A DNA stretch of 64,000 nt from assembly GCA_963920525.1 (NCBI GenBank), contig OY986438.1, positions 49,949,288-50,013,287 of the forward strand. Direction: 5' to 3'. This stretch comes from Dichetophora obliterata. Its lineage: Eukaryota > Arthropoda > Insecta > Diptera > Sciomyzidae. A program made the position numbers and the translations under genes. Within the stretch, counting starts at the first letter, position 1; each line of letters opens with the position of its first letter. Below the pieces are notes generated by a model that saw only the letters and a program-made list of their open reading frames with translations, was not told the origin of the DNA and made no database searches. Shown piece after piece: positions 54,391 to 64,000 of the stretch.

Positions 54391-55130
54391 CGGTACGTAA
54401 TTAACAACAAAAAATATTTATCCAGACAGATACAATTTTATATATTTTTGACAACAACAACACAACAATTAATTAAAAAAATTCTTAAAAGTAAGCATAT
54501 GTAATGTATTCCAGTTGCAATGCAAAATTCCAACTTTCATGGTATCGTGTGCCTACAAAAATACAAATTTTGGATTCCACTTAATTCAAGTATTTTCACC
54601 CGACTTATGTATATATATACTTTTACTTATACAGTATATTCTTTTTTCTGTATTTTGAAAAAAAAGTGTTTTGAATTATGGCCGCACTCGTTACACTGTG
54701 CCCGCTGTCTGTTGATGAATGCTACTCGATGCCTTAATAACGAAAGCTAATCGCTTACAGTGCATCCTAAACAAGTGGGCGTTGCGCTGCGTTCCCAAGC
54801 GCGCTGCGGAAAAACTGCTGCTCTCGAACCAGCTCTGTCAGATGGTTTAAAAATCTTAAAGAAAATTTTAGTATTGTGTAAAAATCTATTATTATTGCAA
54901 AAACTTCCATTTGCAATTGAGATTAATTAATTAATAGCAGCTGATTGCTCTATGTACTAATACTTTGGTTTTATGCAGCCAACTTCACATCCGCACGCAC
55001 TGTCAAAATTGGAAATTCGATTCATGTTGCGGTAGTCTGGTGCGTGTTTCGGTAGGCTTCATACAAAATGTATGTGCATGAGCCGATTTTGACAGTTAAA
55101 CCACGCATACACACTTGTTTAGTGTGGACT
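54391..55130. other. Unassigned stretch
   Basis: No repeat or frame supported. Around 54690-54850 and 54970-55140 the DNA is less AT-rich than its surroundings. Confidence 0.35.
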
Positions 55131-55131
55131 G

Positions 55132-55920
55132 TTAGGGTATGCAAAACGGGTTCGAATTATTCGGCGTTTCGGTTTTTTTAAAAATCTCAAATTTCGAATA
55201 ATTCGAAAACCTGTCTTTTTGACTCGAATTATTCGACTGAATAGTCAAGAAATGTATAAATCTGAAATATAAAATTGTCTTTAAATTGTATTTGATCGAC
55301 CCCGTTTATTTTCTACTTGCGTTTCGACATTTCACCAACGTTGCTAACATTTCTTATATCTCTGCTCTTACTTCATTTTGTTAAAACAGCATTTTCAAGC
55401 TGCTGGCGTATTTAATGTAAGTTAAACATGATTTTTATTTAATAATGCATTCTTTTTCAAAAAATATACAATTTAACCTACCAAGAAATTCCTGAAAGGA
55501 AATAACCCATATTCCTTAATTGAAGACTTTAAGCTTTTCGAAAAATTTTGAAAAGAACTGAAAAATTAGATAATTTTTTTAACGCATTGTTGACAATATT
55601 ACCGACATCTACTGTAAGTGAACGTTTTGTTTCAGTATCTCATTTTATAAAAAATAAAGCTAAAAACCACTTAAAAGATAAACACTTAAATTTCATTTTA
55701 TTTTCAAGGTATTATTTTAAAACAAATCATTGAGTACAAATTATCTCCATAGTTTTAATAACATAAGTGCCTTTATTTATTTTTTAAAAATGAATTGTTA
55801 TTTTTGTTAGATAAAAACTGCATAGTTATATCATATGTAGGTAAAAAAGTAAAAAATTTGTTTAATTTAGCCGGGAAACCGGTTTTCTTCTCGAATAATT
55901 CGAAAATCGGTTTTGTACCA
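55132..55920 (+). mobile_element. hAT element remnant with CGAATAATTCG subterminal motifs
   Basis: Left end TAGGGTATGCAAAACGGG, then TTCGAATTATTCG; right side in reverse AAAACCGATTTTCGAATTAT. The palindromic word CGAATAATTCG or TCGAATTATTCG occurs three times on the left (55151-55236) and again on the right. It surrounds a hAT dimerisation-domain remnant. The exact right terminus and an 8-bp duplication were not resolved. Confidence 0.65.
55548..55733 (+). pseudogene. hAT transposase C-terminal dimerisation remnant
   Basis: Short frame with LPTSTVSERFVSVSHFIKNK and LKDKHLNFILFSRYY. This follows the hAT_C pattern: S-x-x-x-E-R-x-F-S, then an N-R-L-x-x-x-x-L-N-x-x-L-F-L-like block with decay. 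The rest of the transposase is missing, and the preceding DNA (55430-55545) contains only weak traces. Confidence 0.7.
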
Positions 55921-56050
55921 ATTGTGCTATTCGAGACCGGTTTTTGAATCGAAGCTGTTTACGCCTCCGTTTTTTGAATAATTCGAAAACCGGTTTTGTA
56001 CCAATTGTGCTATTCGAGACCGTTTTTTGAATCGAAGCTGTTTACGCCTC
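55893..56050 (+). repeat. About 80-bp tandem duplication
   Basis: TTTTGTACCAATTGTGCTAT, then TCGAGACCG and GAATCGAAGCTGTTTACGCC, occurs twice in a row (about 55911-55972 and 55994-56050), differing by a base or two. It joins the end of the hAT remnant to the start of a SINE-like copy, so the duplication spans their junction. Confidence 0.75.
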
Positions 56051-56420
56051 GTTTTGTGATTTGTTAAGTGAAATCTCATACACCTGTATAGAAGAATTAT
56101 TGTTGCCTTTTACTTGCGTCTGTTATACCAAGAGAATATAAAATTGAAAATATTTTTTAGATTGCAGTGAGAATCGAACTCACAACCCTTTGAACGATAG
56201 TCTTATACACTACCAACTGATCCAAAATTCTTTGTTGCTTTGATTGGTTTATTCAATATTAATTATTAACTGAAGAAATGTTGCACCAGATAGCATCTTA
56301 ATATATTAAAGGCAAGCACGCTACTCCGTGCCCAATAACTGTTTAGCCTGAAAGTATGCACATCTTAATACATAAAAGGCAAGCTGCTGCTCCGCACACA
56401 GTATTTCTCAAATTGTAATT
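56035..56420 (-). mobile_element. tRNA-headed SINE-like repeat, copy b
   Basis: Same order of blocks as copy a: TTTACGCCTCGTTTTGTGAT, ACTTGCGTCTGTTATACCAA, the tRNA-like part (56161-56222; box B-like GTGAGTTCGATTCTC and box A-like TTGGTAGTGTATAAG on the minus strand), CAATATTAATTATTAACTGA, then GCACCAGAT. The flank repeats ATCTTAATA(C/T)AT(A/T)AAAGGCAAGC twice (56296 and 56367). Confidence 0.6.
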
Positions 56421-56424
56421 ATTT

Positions 56425-57185
56425 TTTTTATGGACAGTAAAGTAATTTCACAAGACACACTGTTCTCAAAAATGTTCAGCCCGAAAGTAAGCACAGAAAA
56501 TATATTTGATGAATAGTACGTTTTTGATCTATCTCTTTTTTCATCCTTTTATAAAAAAGTTATGACGAATTCAATGAAATTCTTTTGAGTCGATTTGAGT
56601 CGAATGTACCAAAAAATATAATTGTATCAGCCGCAAAACGACACCTGAGTTGCTACATATTGAAGGTTGCAAGGCCAGTTTGTAAAGTTGTGTATGAATA
56701 TGATTGTTACCAATCTCAACTTTTTCACTTGAACTAATTTTTCAACACTGCTTCAATACGTAAAGTGTTAATTAAAGTGGTACAAAAAGAAAGTGTGCGA
56801 GGGACCTGTCGTAGAACAGGCTTTTATACTGCCGTCATAAGGAAGAGTGTGGCATCTACATCTTTCAATATTTTGAGATAAACGAGTTTCAGTAATTTAT
56901 CAAAAATTCTCTGATTAGAGTTTGGATAGTAAATATTTGGATAGTAAATATTTGGTTATTACGAATAGTGAAATTTTGTTTGCTTTCACAAATAAAAGGA
57001 GAAAACTCAGTATCTGCCTGTAGATACCACTTTTTTATGTCTCTTTATGTATATACTGCGTTTTTTCTTGAATGAAGGCTTTAATTTGTGTAGATATGAC
57101 ATTTCACGTTTAAATATTAATCAATAAAACAAAAAATTCCCAATATTTTTTATTTTCTTAAAGATGGAAGAAAGATGATTAAAAA
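56425..57185. other. Flank of the SINE-like copy, repeat-rich
   Basis: Includes TACTGCCGTCATAAGGAAGAGTGTGGCATC (56830 region), whose inverted counterpart lies at 60567-60600, and a tandem TTTGGATAGTAAATA near 56927-56955. No coding frame. Confidence 0.4.
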
Positions 57186-57189
57186 AAAA

Positions 57190-57645
57190 ACCTGATGCGT
57201 CGTTGGACACATGAGAGAAGCGAAGCTTTTTCACAGTTTCATAGATTTGATAATTTAATGGTTTTTTTATAATGAAATAATAAAATAATTTTTAAATTAA
57301 AAGATTTAAAATAACATAACGTGAATTAAAAAACACACGTTGTAGTCACACCAGAAATTTTATAGCATTTCTTTATTATTTTATTTTACTACATGTTACA
57401 TTCATTTTAAATTATTTTTATAAATGTTCAATTATTATTATGAAATTTTATAGATGAAATTTTGGGTTTATGATTATTGAAATAGCAAACGTATGTTATT
57501 GATGTTATGTCGTCAATTTATTTAGCAAATACTGTATCACTAGTTGCCCTTGTGTAGCACAAATATTTGAATCGCTTATTATTTTTGTATTAAATTTATC
57601 AAAAAGGATTTGTTTAAGTGCCTGTGAACATTCATGTCTTAAGCT
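57190..57645. repeat. Left arm of a long inverted repeat (partner 61170-61660)
   Basis: Starts GCGTCGTTGGACACATGAGA. It includes TAATGGTTTTTTTATAA, TACATGTTACAT, AAATAGCAAACGTAT and TAGTTGCCCTTGTGTA, and matches the reverse complement of 61170-61660 over about 450 bp with moderate divergence. Its outer terminus faces left and that of the partner faces right. A 61-codon minus frame here is not supported. Confidence 0.7.
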
Positions 57646-58130
57646 AAGTATGCTGAAGAAGCGAAAACAAACCTTCCGTAAGAAATGCATTGCATTTTTG
57701 ACAGCGAAAAGGTAGCGAAATTTTTTTCGTTGGCTAGTACGCTGTTGAATCGAAAAATTTGTTCAATGCAGCTAAGTTCACAACCATGATTGAAGAGTTA
57801 AAATGTCAAAAATCGCTGTCTTTTCAATGTCTGTACATTTAATTGGCGTAGAAATTTGACAACAATAATGTTCAACTAACACATTTAAGAAACAGGTTAT
57901 GGTAATTTAGTGCGAACATTAGATAGATTTCGTATAAAATTAATTTTTTATTTTAAAACCAATTTTTTTTATTTTATAATTTTTTATTCGAACAATTTTC
58001 TATGAACAAATTTTTAATACTGAAATTTTCAAAAAGGAAATTTCTGAAATTATAATAACTGAATACAATTCAAAATGTTTTTTTATAACAAGTGTTTTAT
58101 AGGCAAGTGTAAGTATAATACGTTATTAAT
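57646..58130. other. Unassigned AT-rich stretch
   Basis: Nothing recognised. Confidence 0.35.
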
Positions 58131-58260
58131 GAAACTAAAGGTAAGTACAATATAACAAAGAGGTAAGTATTAATGTAACTAAAGGTAAGTACAATATAAC
58201 AAAAGGTAAGTATTAATGTAACAAAAAGGTAAGTATCAATGTAACGAACAGGTAAAATAG
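58131..58260 (+). repeat. Short tandem array, about 22-bp unit with AGGTAAGT
   Basis: AGGTAAGT occurs at 58139, 58161, 58183, 58204 and 58227, a period of 21-23 bp, with alternating unit types ACAATATAACAAA and ATTAATGTAACTAA. A diverged unit precedes (GTGTAAGTATAAT) and one follows (CAGGTAAAAT). The repeated word equals the metazoan 5' splice-site consensus. Confidence 0.8.
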
Positions 58261-59205
58261 GCTGTAGAGATTTACTCTATGTGGTGATGTAATAGAGCAC
58301 CACAGTAAGTATGTGTTAGTGTTGAGTCTACACCAAAATTTCGCGTGTATAATTAAATGCCTAAAAATTTTCGTTCCTACAGCATATTAAGCTTAAAATC
58401 GAAATTAAAATCTCCACCTAAAGCAATTGGCATTTAGTGATAATTTTTACCCATTTCAATGAAACCTTGCTACTTTTGTTGTGTGGATAACTAATGCACA
58501 ATCCTTTTGATCGATTATTAAGACCAAATTGCAAAGGCGCGTTAGGTCGGTCGCGCATTGATCGTGCTTTGATCGTTCTTTGGTCAACTTTACGGGATGA
58601 ACTGTCAAAACGTCCAACCTTATAATTTTGAAATCATGATGTCGCGTTAGCAGGTCATGCGTCTGTAACTTAGATGATGCCACTGTACGGAGTCAAACCA
58701 AAAAAATCCCACAAAGTCTGAAATTCCAAAATCACAATGTTTATGGTGGAAATGCATGATGGCTGTATTTCTTTATTCATTTTGGCTATTCATATTTTAA
58801 AAGCCCTCGTTATTAATAAATAAAGTATATGCATTATTATTTAACATTAATATATACAATGCAAAATTTAATTAAGGATACATAAGGATTTTGAAATGTT
58901 TGTTTTTTTTATTTGAGTGAACTTATCAGCTGTATAAATAATATCAGCTATATAATAAAGAAAATAATAACAATTTGTTATGTTTAATAAATAAATGTTT
59001 TTGCATATCTTACCAGCGTAGTAGTTATAATATTATTTATATAATAAATAGACATCTGTATTATTTGTTATGTTATATTGCTGAAGGTTAACAAAAACAA
59101 TAACAAACAGAAAAATCGAAAGCAACTGATATCTATTTATATACATACAAATGTACATAAATATAAAAAACAACAGCATCAACACACACTTAAAAATTTC
59201 AAAAA
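58261..59205. other. Unassigned stretch
   Basis: 58485-58600 (GCAAAGGCGCGTTAGGTC) is related in inverted orientation to about 60085-60160 (AATGCGCCTTTGC). The rest is AT-rich without frames. Confidence 0.35.
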
Positions 59206-59207
59206 TA

Positions 59208-59740
59208 AATTTACACCAGTGAGCGGAGATTTACATTTTTTACACCGAACAGTGTTAATTTACACCGCTTTCTCGGACGAACTTATCCGATCGGTGTGAC
59301 ATAAGAAAAGCAATATTGAAATCACATTCTCATTGATAAATTATAAATTGAAATTTCTTAGTTGAATTTGTTCAGTTTAATTTTGCAAATTTTGATTTGT
59401 TACTAAAACGTAATAAAATAAAGCCCAATGAAATAAGCCTCAATCTAATTTTATTGGAGCTTATTTCATTTGAAAATTCATAAATTTAATGACAATTTAA
59501 TAAAAATTGTAAAAAAAATTCCGTTCGGTGATAAAAAAAAAAATCATTTTGTGTATTATAAATATACACCTTACAGGGTACAAAACAAAAAAAAAAAATA
59601 TATGATATTTACTTTTTTACACCGATCGATGTGAAAAAATATGCTACTCCGGATGTTAAATTCTAAATAATCTAAATACTTTAACATTGAACGGTGAACG
59701 GACTCCCTGGAACACCGATCGGTGTAAAAATTCTATACAA
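59208..59740. repeat. Region of ACACCGATCGGTGT palindromes
   Basis: TTTACACC occurs at 59210, 59240 and 59260, CCGATCGGTGTG at 59287, ACACCGATCGATGT at 59619, and the perfect 14-bp palindrome ACACCGATCGGTGT at 59712-59725. The clusters sit at the two ends of a 530-bp segment, as in a non-autonomous element with palindromic subterminal motifs, but ends and duplication could not be fixed. Confidence 0.45.
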
Positions 59741-59744
59741 ATTT

Positions 59745-60250
59745 TTAAGTTTGCAACAACACAAACAGCTACTGAAAAATATTCGCTTCAAACAAAGCAG
59801 GAACCATAACTTAAGCAGCTACTGATGTTACAAATGATTTATCTTGTAAAAAAGTCAAAATTAAATCACATTCAATATAAACTATTTTGATAAAATAACA
59901 AATCCCATGCAAACACGTCTTTAGTACTGCAACTCAACAATACTCATAAATTTAGCTAACTCAATAAAAATACAACCCTGCGCTATCGGCAAATGTCAAA
60001 CGCTCGACAGAGTAGAACATTTCACAACTTTTTCAGCATGTCGCACTTTGCTCGTGCTTTACCCCTTCTTACGAGATTTGACAATATTTACGATAAAAAG
60101 CACGATTGTTTCTTCTTCAGCTGTCAAAAGACGATTGACCTAATGCGCCTTTGCGGTTTGGGTATTAAAATCTGCTGCATCATAGCTTTACGCATTCACT
60201 ATAGAATATGTAGGATAGCTAATGCACAATCTTTTTAATATATTCTTGTC
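59745..60250. other. Unassigned stretch
   Basis: The right part (60080-60240) carries the flank of the tRNA-headed repeat (AATGCGCCTTTGC, CTAATGCACAATC) shared with 58485 and 6885. No gene. Confidence 0.35.
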
Positions 60251-60254
60251 ATAT

Positions 60255-60540
60255 ACTGCAACATAGCTTCAGTTAGTACTTAATATTGAATGAACCACAT
60301 ATCCTAAAGACGGTGTTTGGATTTGATGGTAGCGTGCTGAACTATCCATCGAAAGGGTGCAGGTTCGATTCTCATTGCTGTCATAGAAATATTTTGAATT
60401 TTATATTCTCTTGTTGTATTTGACTCAAACAAAAAGAGCAACAACAATTCTAAGAAAAAGGTGTATGGAAAAAAGTGACGTTTTTGATATTTCACTCTAA
60501 GCAAATCACAAAACGAGGAGTAAAAAGCTTCGCTTCAAAA
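60255..60540 (+). mobile_element. tRNA-headed SINE-like repeat, copy c
   Basis: The only plus-strand copy. Box A-like TGATGGTAGCGTGCTGA (about 60325-60340) and box B-like GGTTCGATTCTC (60362-60373) are the best preserved of the four. They are followed by TATATTCTCTTGTTGTA, AAAAAGGTGTATGGAAAAAA and AATCACAAAACGAGGAG. Its head is preceded by AGTACTTAATATTGAATGAA, as in the other copies. Confidence 0.65.
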
Positions 60541-60704
60541 AGAAAACTAGTTTTGACTTTCATGCTAGATGCCGTACTCTTCCTTATGACGGCGGTATAC
60601 TAGTAAATAAATAAAATCATATGGTTTTGTTTTTCTTATTCCTTTATGCACTTTCTAATTGCTGTAAAATCTGGCAGTAAATAAATTATTGTCAGTGCAT
60701 TTTT

Positions 60705-60985
60705 GATACGAAGCTTTTTACGCCTCATTTTGTGACATACTTGAGTGAATTCTCAAAAACGATACTTTTTTCCATACACCTTTTTCTTAGAATTGTTGTT
60801 GCTTTTTGCTTGCGTCTGTTACACCAAGAGACTATTAAATTAAAATATTTCTTTGTATGCCATGAGAATCGAATTCGTAACCCTTCGATTGATAGTCCTA
60901 TACACTACCAACTGATCGAATATTCTTTGTTGCGTTGGTTGGTTTATTCAATATTAAGTATTAACTGAAGATATATTGCACCAGA
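60705..60985 (-). mobile_element. tRNA-headed SINE-like repeat, copy d
   Basis: Facing copy c at a distance of about 165 bp. Minus-strand tRNA-like part (60860-60920) has TTGGTAGTGTATAGGAC and TTACGAATTCGATTCTC. The outer blocks TTTTTACGCCTCATTTTGTG and CCATACACCTTTTTCTTAGA match copy a closely. The two facing copies form an inverted pair. Confidence 0.65.
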
Positions 60986-60989
60986 TTAC

Positions 60990-61165
60990 AATCTTAATAC
61001 ATAAAATACAAGCATACTGCTCTGCACCTATATCGCTCAAACTGTCCTAAAAAATCTTCAGCCTGAAAGTGCGCACATCTTAATACATAAAAGTCATTGC
61101 CATTGATACAGTGCCTTTACAACATGTCCTCCAAAATGTTGAGCCTGAAGTTATGCATATACCTA
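60990..61165. other. Flank of SINE-like copy d
   Basis: Repeats ATCTTAATACATAAAA twice (60991 and 61077) with AGCCTGAAAGTGCGCACATC, the same arrangement as right of copy b. Confidence 0.4.
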
Positions 61166-61169
61166 CAGA

Positions 61170-61660
61170 TTATTTTATGCTATACACGAGCAGGTTTCAT
61201 TGAACTGGGTGAAACTTATCACCAGGTACCAATTATTTGGCACTTAAACAATGCCTTTTGATAAATATAATTTACGAATGATAAGCGATCCAAATGTTTG
61301 TACAATACGATTAAGGGCAACTATTAATGCAGTATTTGCTAGATATATCGATGATATGTAATATACGTTTGCTATTTTAAATATCAAAAGTCACAATTCC
61401 ATTAATAAATTTCCATAATAATAATTCAAAACATTTACAAAAATAATTCAAAATTATGTAACATGTAATCAAATAAGAAAATAATGGTATGTAATAAAAT
61501 GTACTGGTGTGAATATTACGGTGTATTTTTTCAGTTAACTTTTTGATTTTTAAAGTTTTTGAATTTAAAAATTATTTTATTAAAAAACCATTAAACTACC
61601 AATACTATTAAAATGCGAAAAAGCTTAGCTTCTCTCGTGTGTCCAACGACGCAAATGTTT
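61170..61660. repeat. Right arm of a long inverted repeat (partner 57190-57645)
   Basis: In reverse it starts GCGTCGTTGGACACACGAGA and follows the left arm through TTAATGGTTTTTTAATAA, TACATGTTACAT, AAATAGCAAACGTAT and TAGTTGCCCTTAATCG. The pair brackets about 3.5 kb containing SINE-like copies c and d, which may be a composite or foldback-type element. Confidence 0.7.
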
Positions 61661-61664
61661 TTTT

Positions 61665-62643
61665 TTATAATTTCGAAAAGTTTCATACCCTATACTCGCT
61701 GCAATGATGACGCAGACCAAAGTTTTATCCTCTACCAAAAATCGCTCAACGTGCCTAAGGAAGTTTCACTTCAAAAATAAAATAAGTTTTTATATCCTCT
61801 TAATACTGCTATAAAACCAAACCACATACTTTAAAGAAAAATTATTCAAGCTTCATAATTTCTTGAATTCCTGATGCTTTTGCCACCTTTTGTGTAGATG
61901 TGAAAAAAAATATTCATGTTAACTTCTCCTCAAAAATATTAAAATATAAAAGTTATTGCTAGATAAAGATTTTTATTCGTTTCATCAAGTAGCTTAATAT
62001 TGAACAATTCTTGTCCTTTCCATTGTAAAATGTAATTCTGATTGCCATTTTCTTAGCTAACTAGGAATTCGCATAGTCGTTAAATTAGTGGGTTCCATAA
62101 ATTTTTACTGCATGTGTGTGCCAAGAGTCCTATTATAGCTTTTAACAAGCAACAACATAATTCGTGGTTTTGTATAATGACGCACTACATATTCTCGTCC
62201 TGAAATTCCCCGCGTGGTTGCTCATGCGGCAGTTCTTTCAAAGTACCATCAACATTTCTTGACAAATAATCAGCGAAATTTGCGTTACTGCTAAGACAAT
62301 AAAAACAATAACAACAAACATTATTGCTGTCTTACATTTATTGCAAAAGTACCTGACTTGGAATAAACTCACATCAGGAGCAGGAACTTGCAGCCGATTT
62401 AGTTGCATGTGTTACAAGTTTTTCCATTTGGTCTCATCTGACAAAGCACATGGTTGTGGTTATTTAACTTTATGTGACAGCATGAACTAAAAAGTTAAAC
62501 CATGTGAAGTGAAAGTATGTGAAGTGAAAGTATTTTTAATATGGTTATTTTCAGCCCTCTAAAATTAAAACGATAGTAAACGATATTTTACTTAATTACT
62601 TTGATATAAAAGTGTTTATGTTTTTATTTACGGATTACTAATA
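61665..62643. other. Unassigned stretch
   Basis: No gene or repeat recognised; GTGAAGTGAAAGTAT is duplicated in tandem near 62505-62532. Confidence 0.35.
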
Positions 62644-62651
62644 CTATAAAT

Positions 62652-63667
62652 CAGTGTCGGGCAGCTTTGCACACCTATACTTTCTCATCTTGAGTATGTA
62701 TTAATGAGCGCTTTAAAGCTCACACTGAAAATAAAGTAGTGCTAAAGCGCTTTTTGCAGAAATCTTACTAGGCATTATGTGATATTTTTTTGCTCGGATT
62801 CGTATTGCGAATTTAAATAAATAAGTAGTGGACAGAATGTCAAAAGGAAGCATACCGACAGACGGATAATGTGAAATACAGATAAGCTCGAAATGTAAAA
62901 AGGCAGGCTAATAGTAAAAAACAAATATGTTTTTTTATTGTGTTTATGTTGCTTATTGTGATTTGCCAAGGCAAGACTGACAGCGTAAGATGTTTTCATT
63001 GTACGTACTTAGAAAATGATCACTATATGAAATGATATGTGGACATGCCGCTTTTAAATAATTAATTAATTTCTCCATCACATACTCCACAACCACCTTA
63101 TATTGGCCATGCAAATTATCGTAATGCCTTGTAATGCATAATTTTTTTAACTTTACCACTTTGATGCCGCGCCATGCCATTATTTACTTAAAACAAAAAA
63201 TTTTCCCATACACACTTCTAAAAATTTTGCATACATAAAATTTTATACAGTGTAATTTTACGCTATATCTGTGTCGATGAGCAATAACAGCTTAAGTCTT
63301 ACTTCAAAGTTTTCAAAAATCTTGCTTCAAAGTTTTCAATCGCCATATAATTTATATGAAGGAGTCTTTCATTTTTGCGTCGTGTCTTTGGCTAAAGTCA
63401 TGCTAGAAGTTCTAGATTTTATATGTTCATAATGATATGTACGTGGAACACAACTCTATCAATAACTCAGTTCTGTCTTAAATCGACTTAAGCTATTATT
63501 GCTTATCGACACAGATAAAATATAATATATTCAAGGAACACGCAAGCGCACACATTATCTGCTTGACATTCGCTTGAACACTAAAGCTTTGATCGTTCTG
63601 TAGGTGAGATGAATACATATTTTACTGCATAAACACAATCTCAAGTGTGCAAAGCTGCCCGACAGTG
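62652..63667. mobile_element. Non-autonomous hAT element
   Basis: Left end CAGTGTCGGGCAGCTTTGCA; the right end in reverse is CACTGTCGGGCAGCTTTGCA, one mismatch over at least 22 bp. Flanking 8-mers CTATAAAT (62644-62651) and CTTTAAAT (63668-63675) differ in one base, the 8-bp duplication expected for hAT. Length 1,016 bp with no transposase. The frames at 62775-63180 are not convincing. A smaller MITE is nested at 63264-63518. Confidence 0.85.
63264..63518. mobile_element. MITE nested in the hAT element
   Basis: Ends TATCTGTGTCGATGAGCAAT and, in reverse, TATCTGTGTCGATAAGCAAT, continuing AACAGCTTAAGTC / AATAGCTTAAGTC. The arms are about 33 bp. About 255 bp, no coding content. Younger than its host. 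Confidence 0.75.
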
Positions 63668-63675
63668 CTTTAAAT

Positions 63676-64000
63676 ACATTTTGATAAAGCTTCCGCGAAA
63701 TGTTTAAAAAAATTCTGAAAAAAATAAATGTTAATATATTTATGTAAAAAAATACCTTCCTGAAAATTTCAGCACTTAATAAAAATGCTTGGTCTTTTGG
63801 TAACCATATTTCAAAATCTGAAAAGGGCTCATTTGTGATTATTATTGTTTATATTTTAAAATTACATCAAAAACAGGACTTTTAATATTTTGTAAAGTTT
63901 AGGGTTTAAACATTTTAGTGTTACTTAAGCATATTAAAACTTTTTCAAAAGTTGTTCAAATATTGGAAAGACGTTGTTTTACACTTTTTTAAGAAAAATT
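63676..64000. other. Unassigned AT-rich stretch at the window end
   Basis: Nothing recognised. Confidence 0.35.

Noticed and set aside
54960..55140. Inverted-repeat element around CACGCAC/GTGCGTG words
   Set aside because: Arms could not be extended beyond a few bases.
1..64000. Host protein-coding genes
   Set aside because: No frame with a recognisable cellular family, codon-biased exon chain or plausible splice structure was found; all supported coding belongs to transposons.

Overview
This window is intergenic or heterochromatin-like DNA from an insect, most likely a higher fly (Diptera). It is strongly AT-rich, full of homopolymer runs and nested transposons, and shows no host gene that I can support. 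A tephritid-type fly is a tentative guess. It rests on mariner transposases with a DD41D triad (the 'rosa' type first described from Ceratitis rosa and relatives) and on a tRNA-derived SINE whose body resembles one I associate with such flies. No sequence search was possible. Every recognisable coding region belongs to a transposable element.

Layout. 1-0.9 kb: Ty1/copia pol remnants. 0.9-2.3 kb: a 5'-truncated LINE with an open reverse-transcriptase frame. 2.7-8.4 kb: two diverged copies of one repeat, microsatellites and a SINE-like copy. 8.6-10.6 kb: a LINE remnant split by a DD41D mariner. 10.95-12.28 kb: a nearly intact DD41D mariner. 12.5-14.1 kb: a hAT remnant and a minisatellite. 15.6-15.9 kb: a MITE. 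16-21.8 kb: featureless AT-rich DNA. 21.8-34.5 kb: the most structured block. Here a LINE (LINE-1) on the minus strand is split by a second LINE (LINE-2) and by an RNase H-bearing LINE fragment (LINE-3). It is followed by a palindromic array of about 573-bp units (four forward, then two inverted). The block is bordered by an inverted pair of about 200-bp repeats at 21.8 and 34.5 kb. 35.2-35.6 kb: SINE-like. 36.4-42.4 kb: another LINE (LINE-4) split by an LTR-like piece carrying a MITE and by a hAT-like element. 42.4-51.4 kb: MITEs, a foldback element, a decayed mariner and a Tc3-like element with long inverted repeats. 51.6-55 kb: a minisatellite, a tRNA-derived SINE, a TTAA-flanked element and a longer tandem repeat. 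55-61.7 kb: a hAT remnant, three further copies of the tRNA-headed repeat and a large inverted pair. 62.65-63.67 kb: a non-autonomous hAT with a target-site duplication and a nested MITE.

There is no operon-like cooperation here. The relations between parts are stratigraphic (element inserted into element) or parasitic: short inverted-repeat elements without genes, presumably moved by transposases made elsewhere. The feature most likely to have a function of its own is the palindromic array at 30.8-34.3 kb. If transcribed it would fold into a long double-stranded RNA, like the hairpin-RNA loci that feed endogenous siRNAs in flies. That is inference from structure only.
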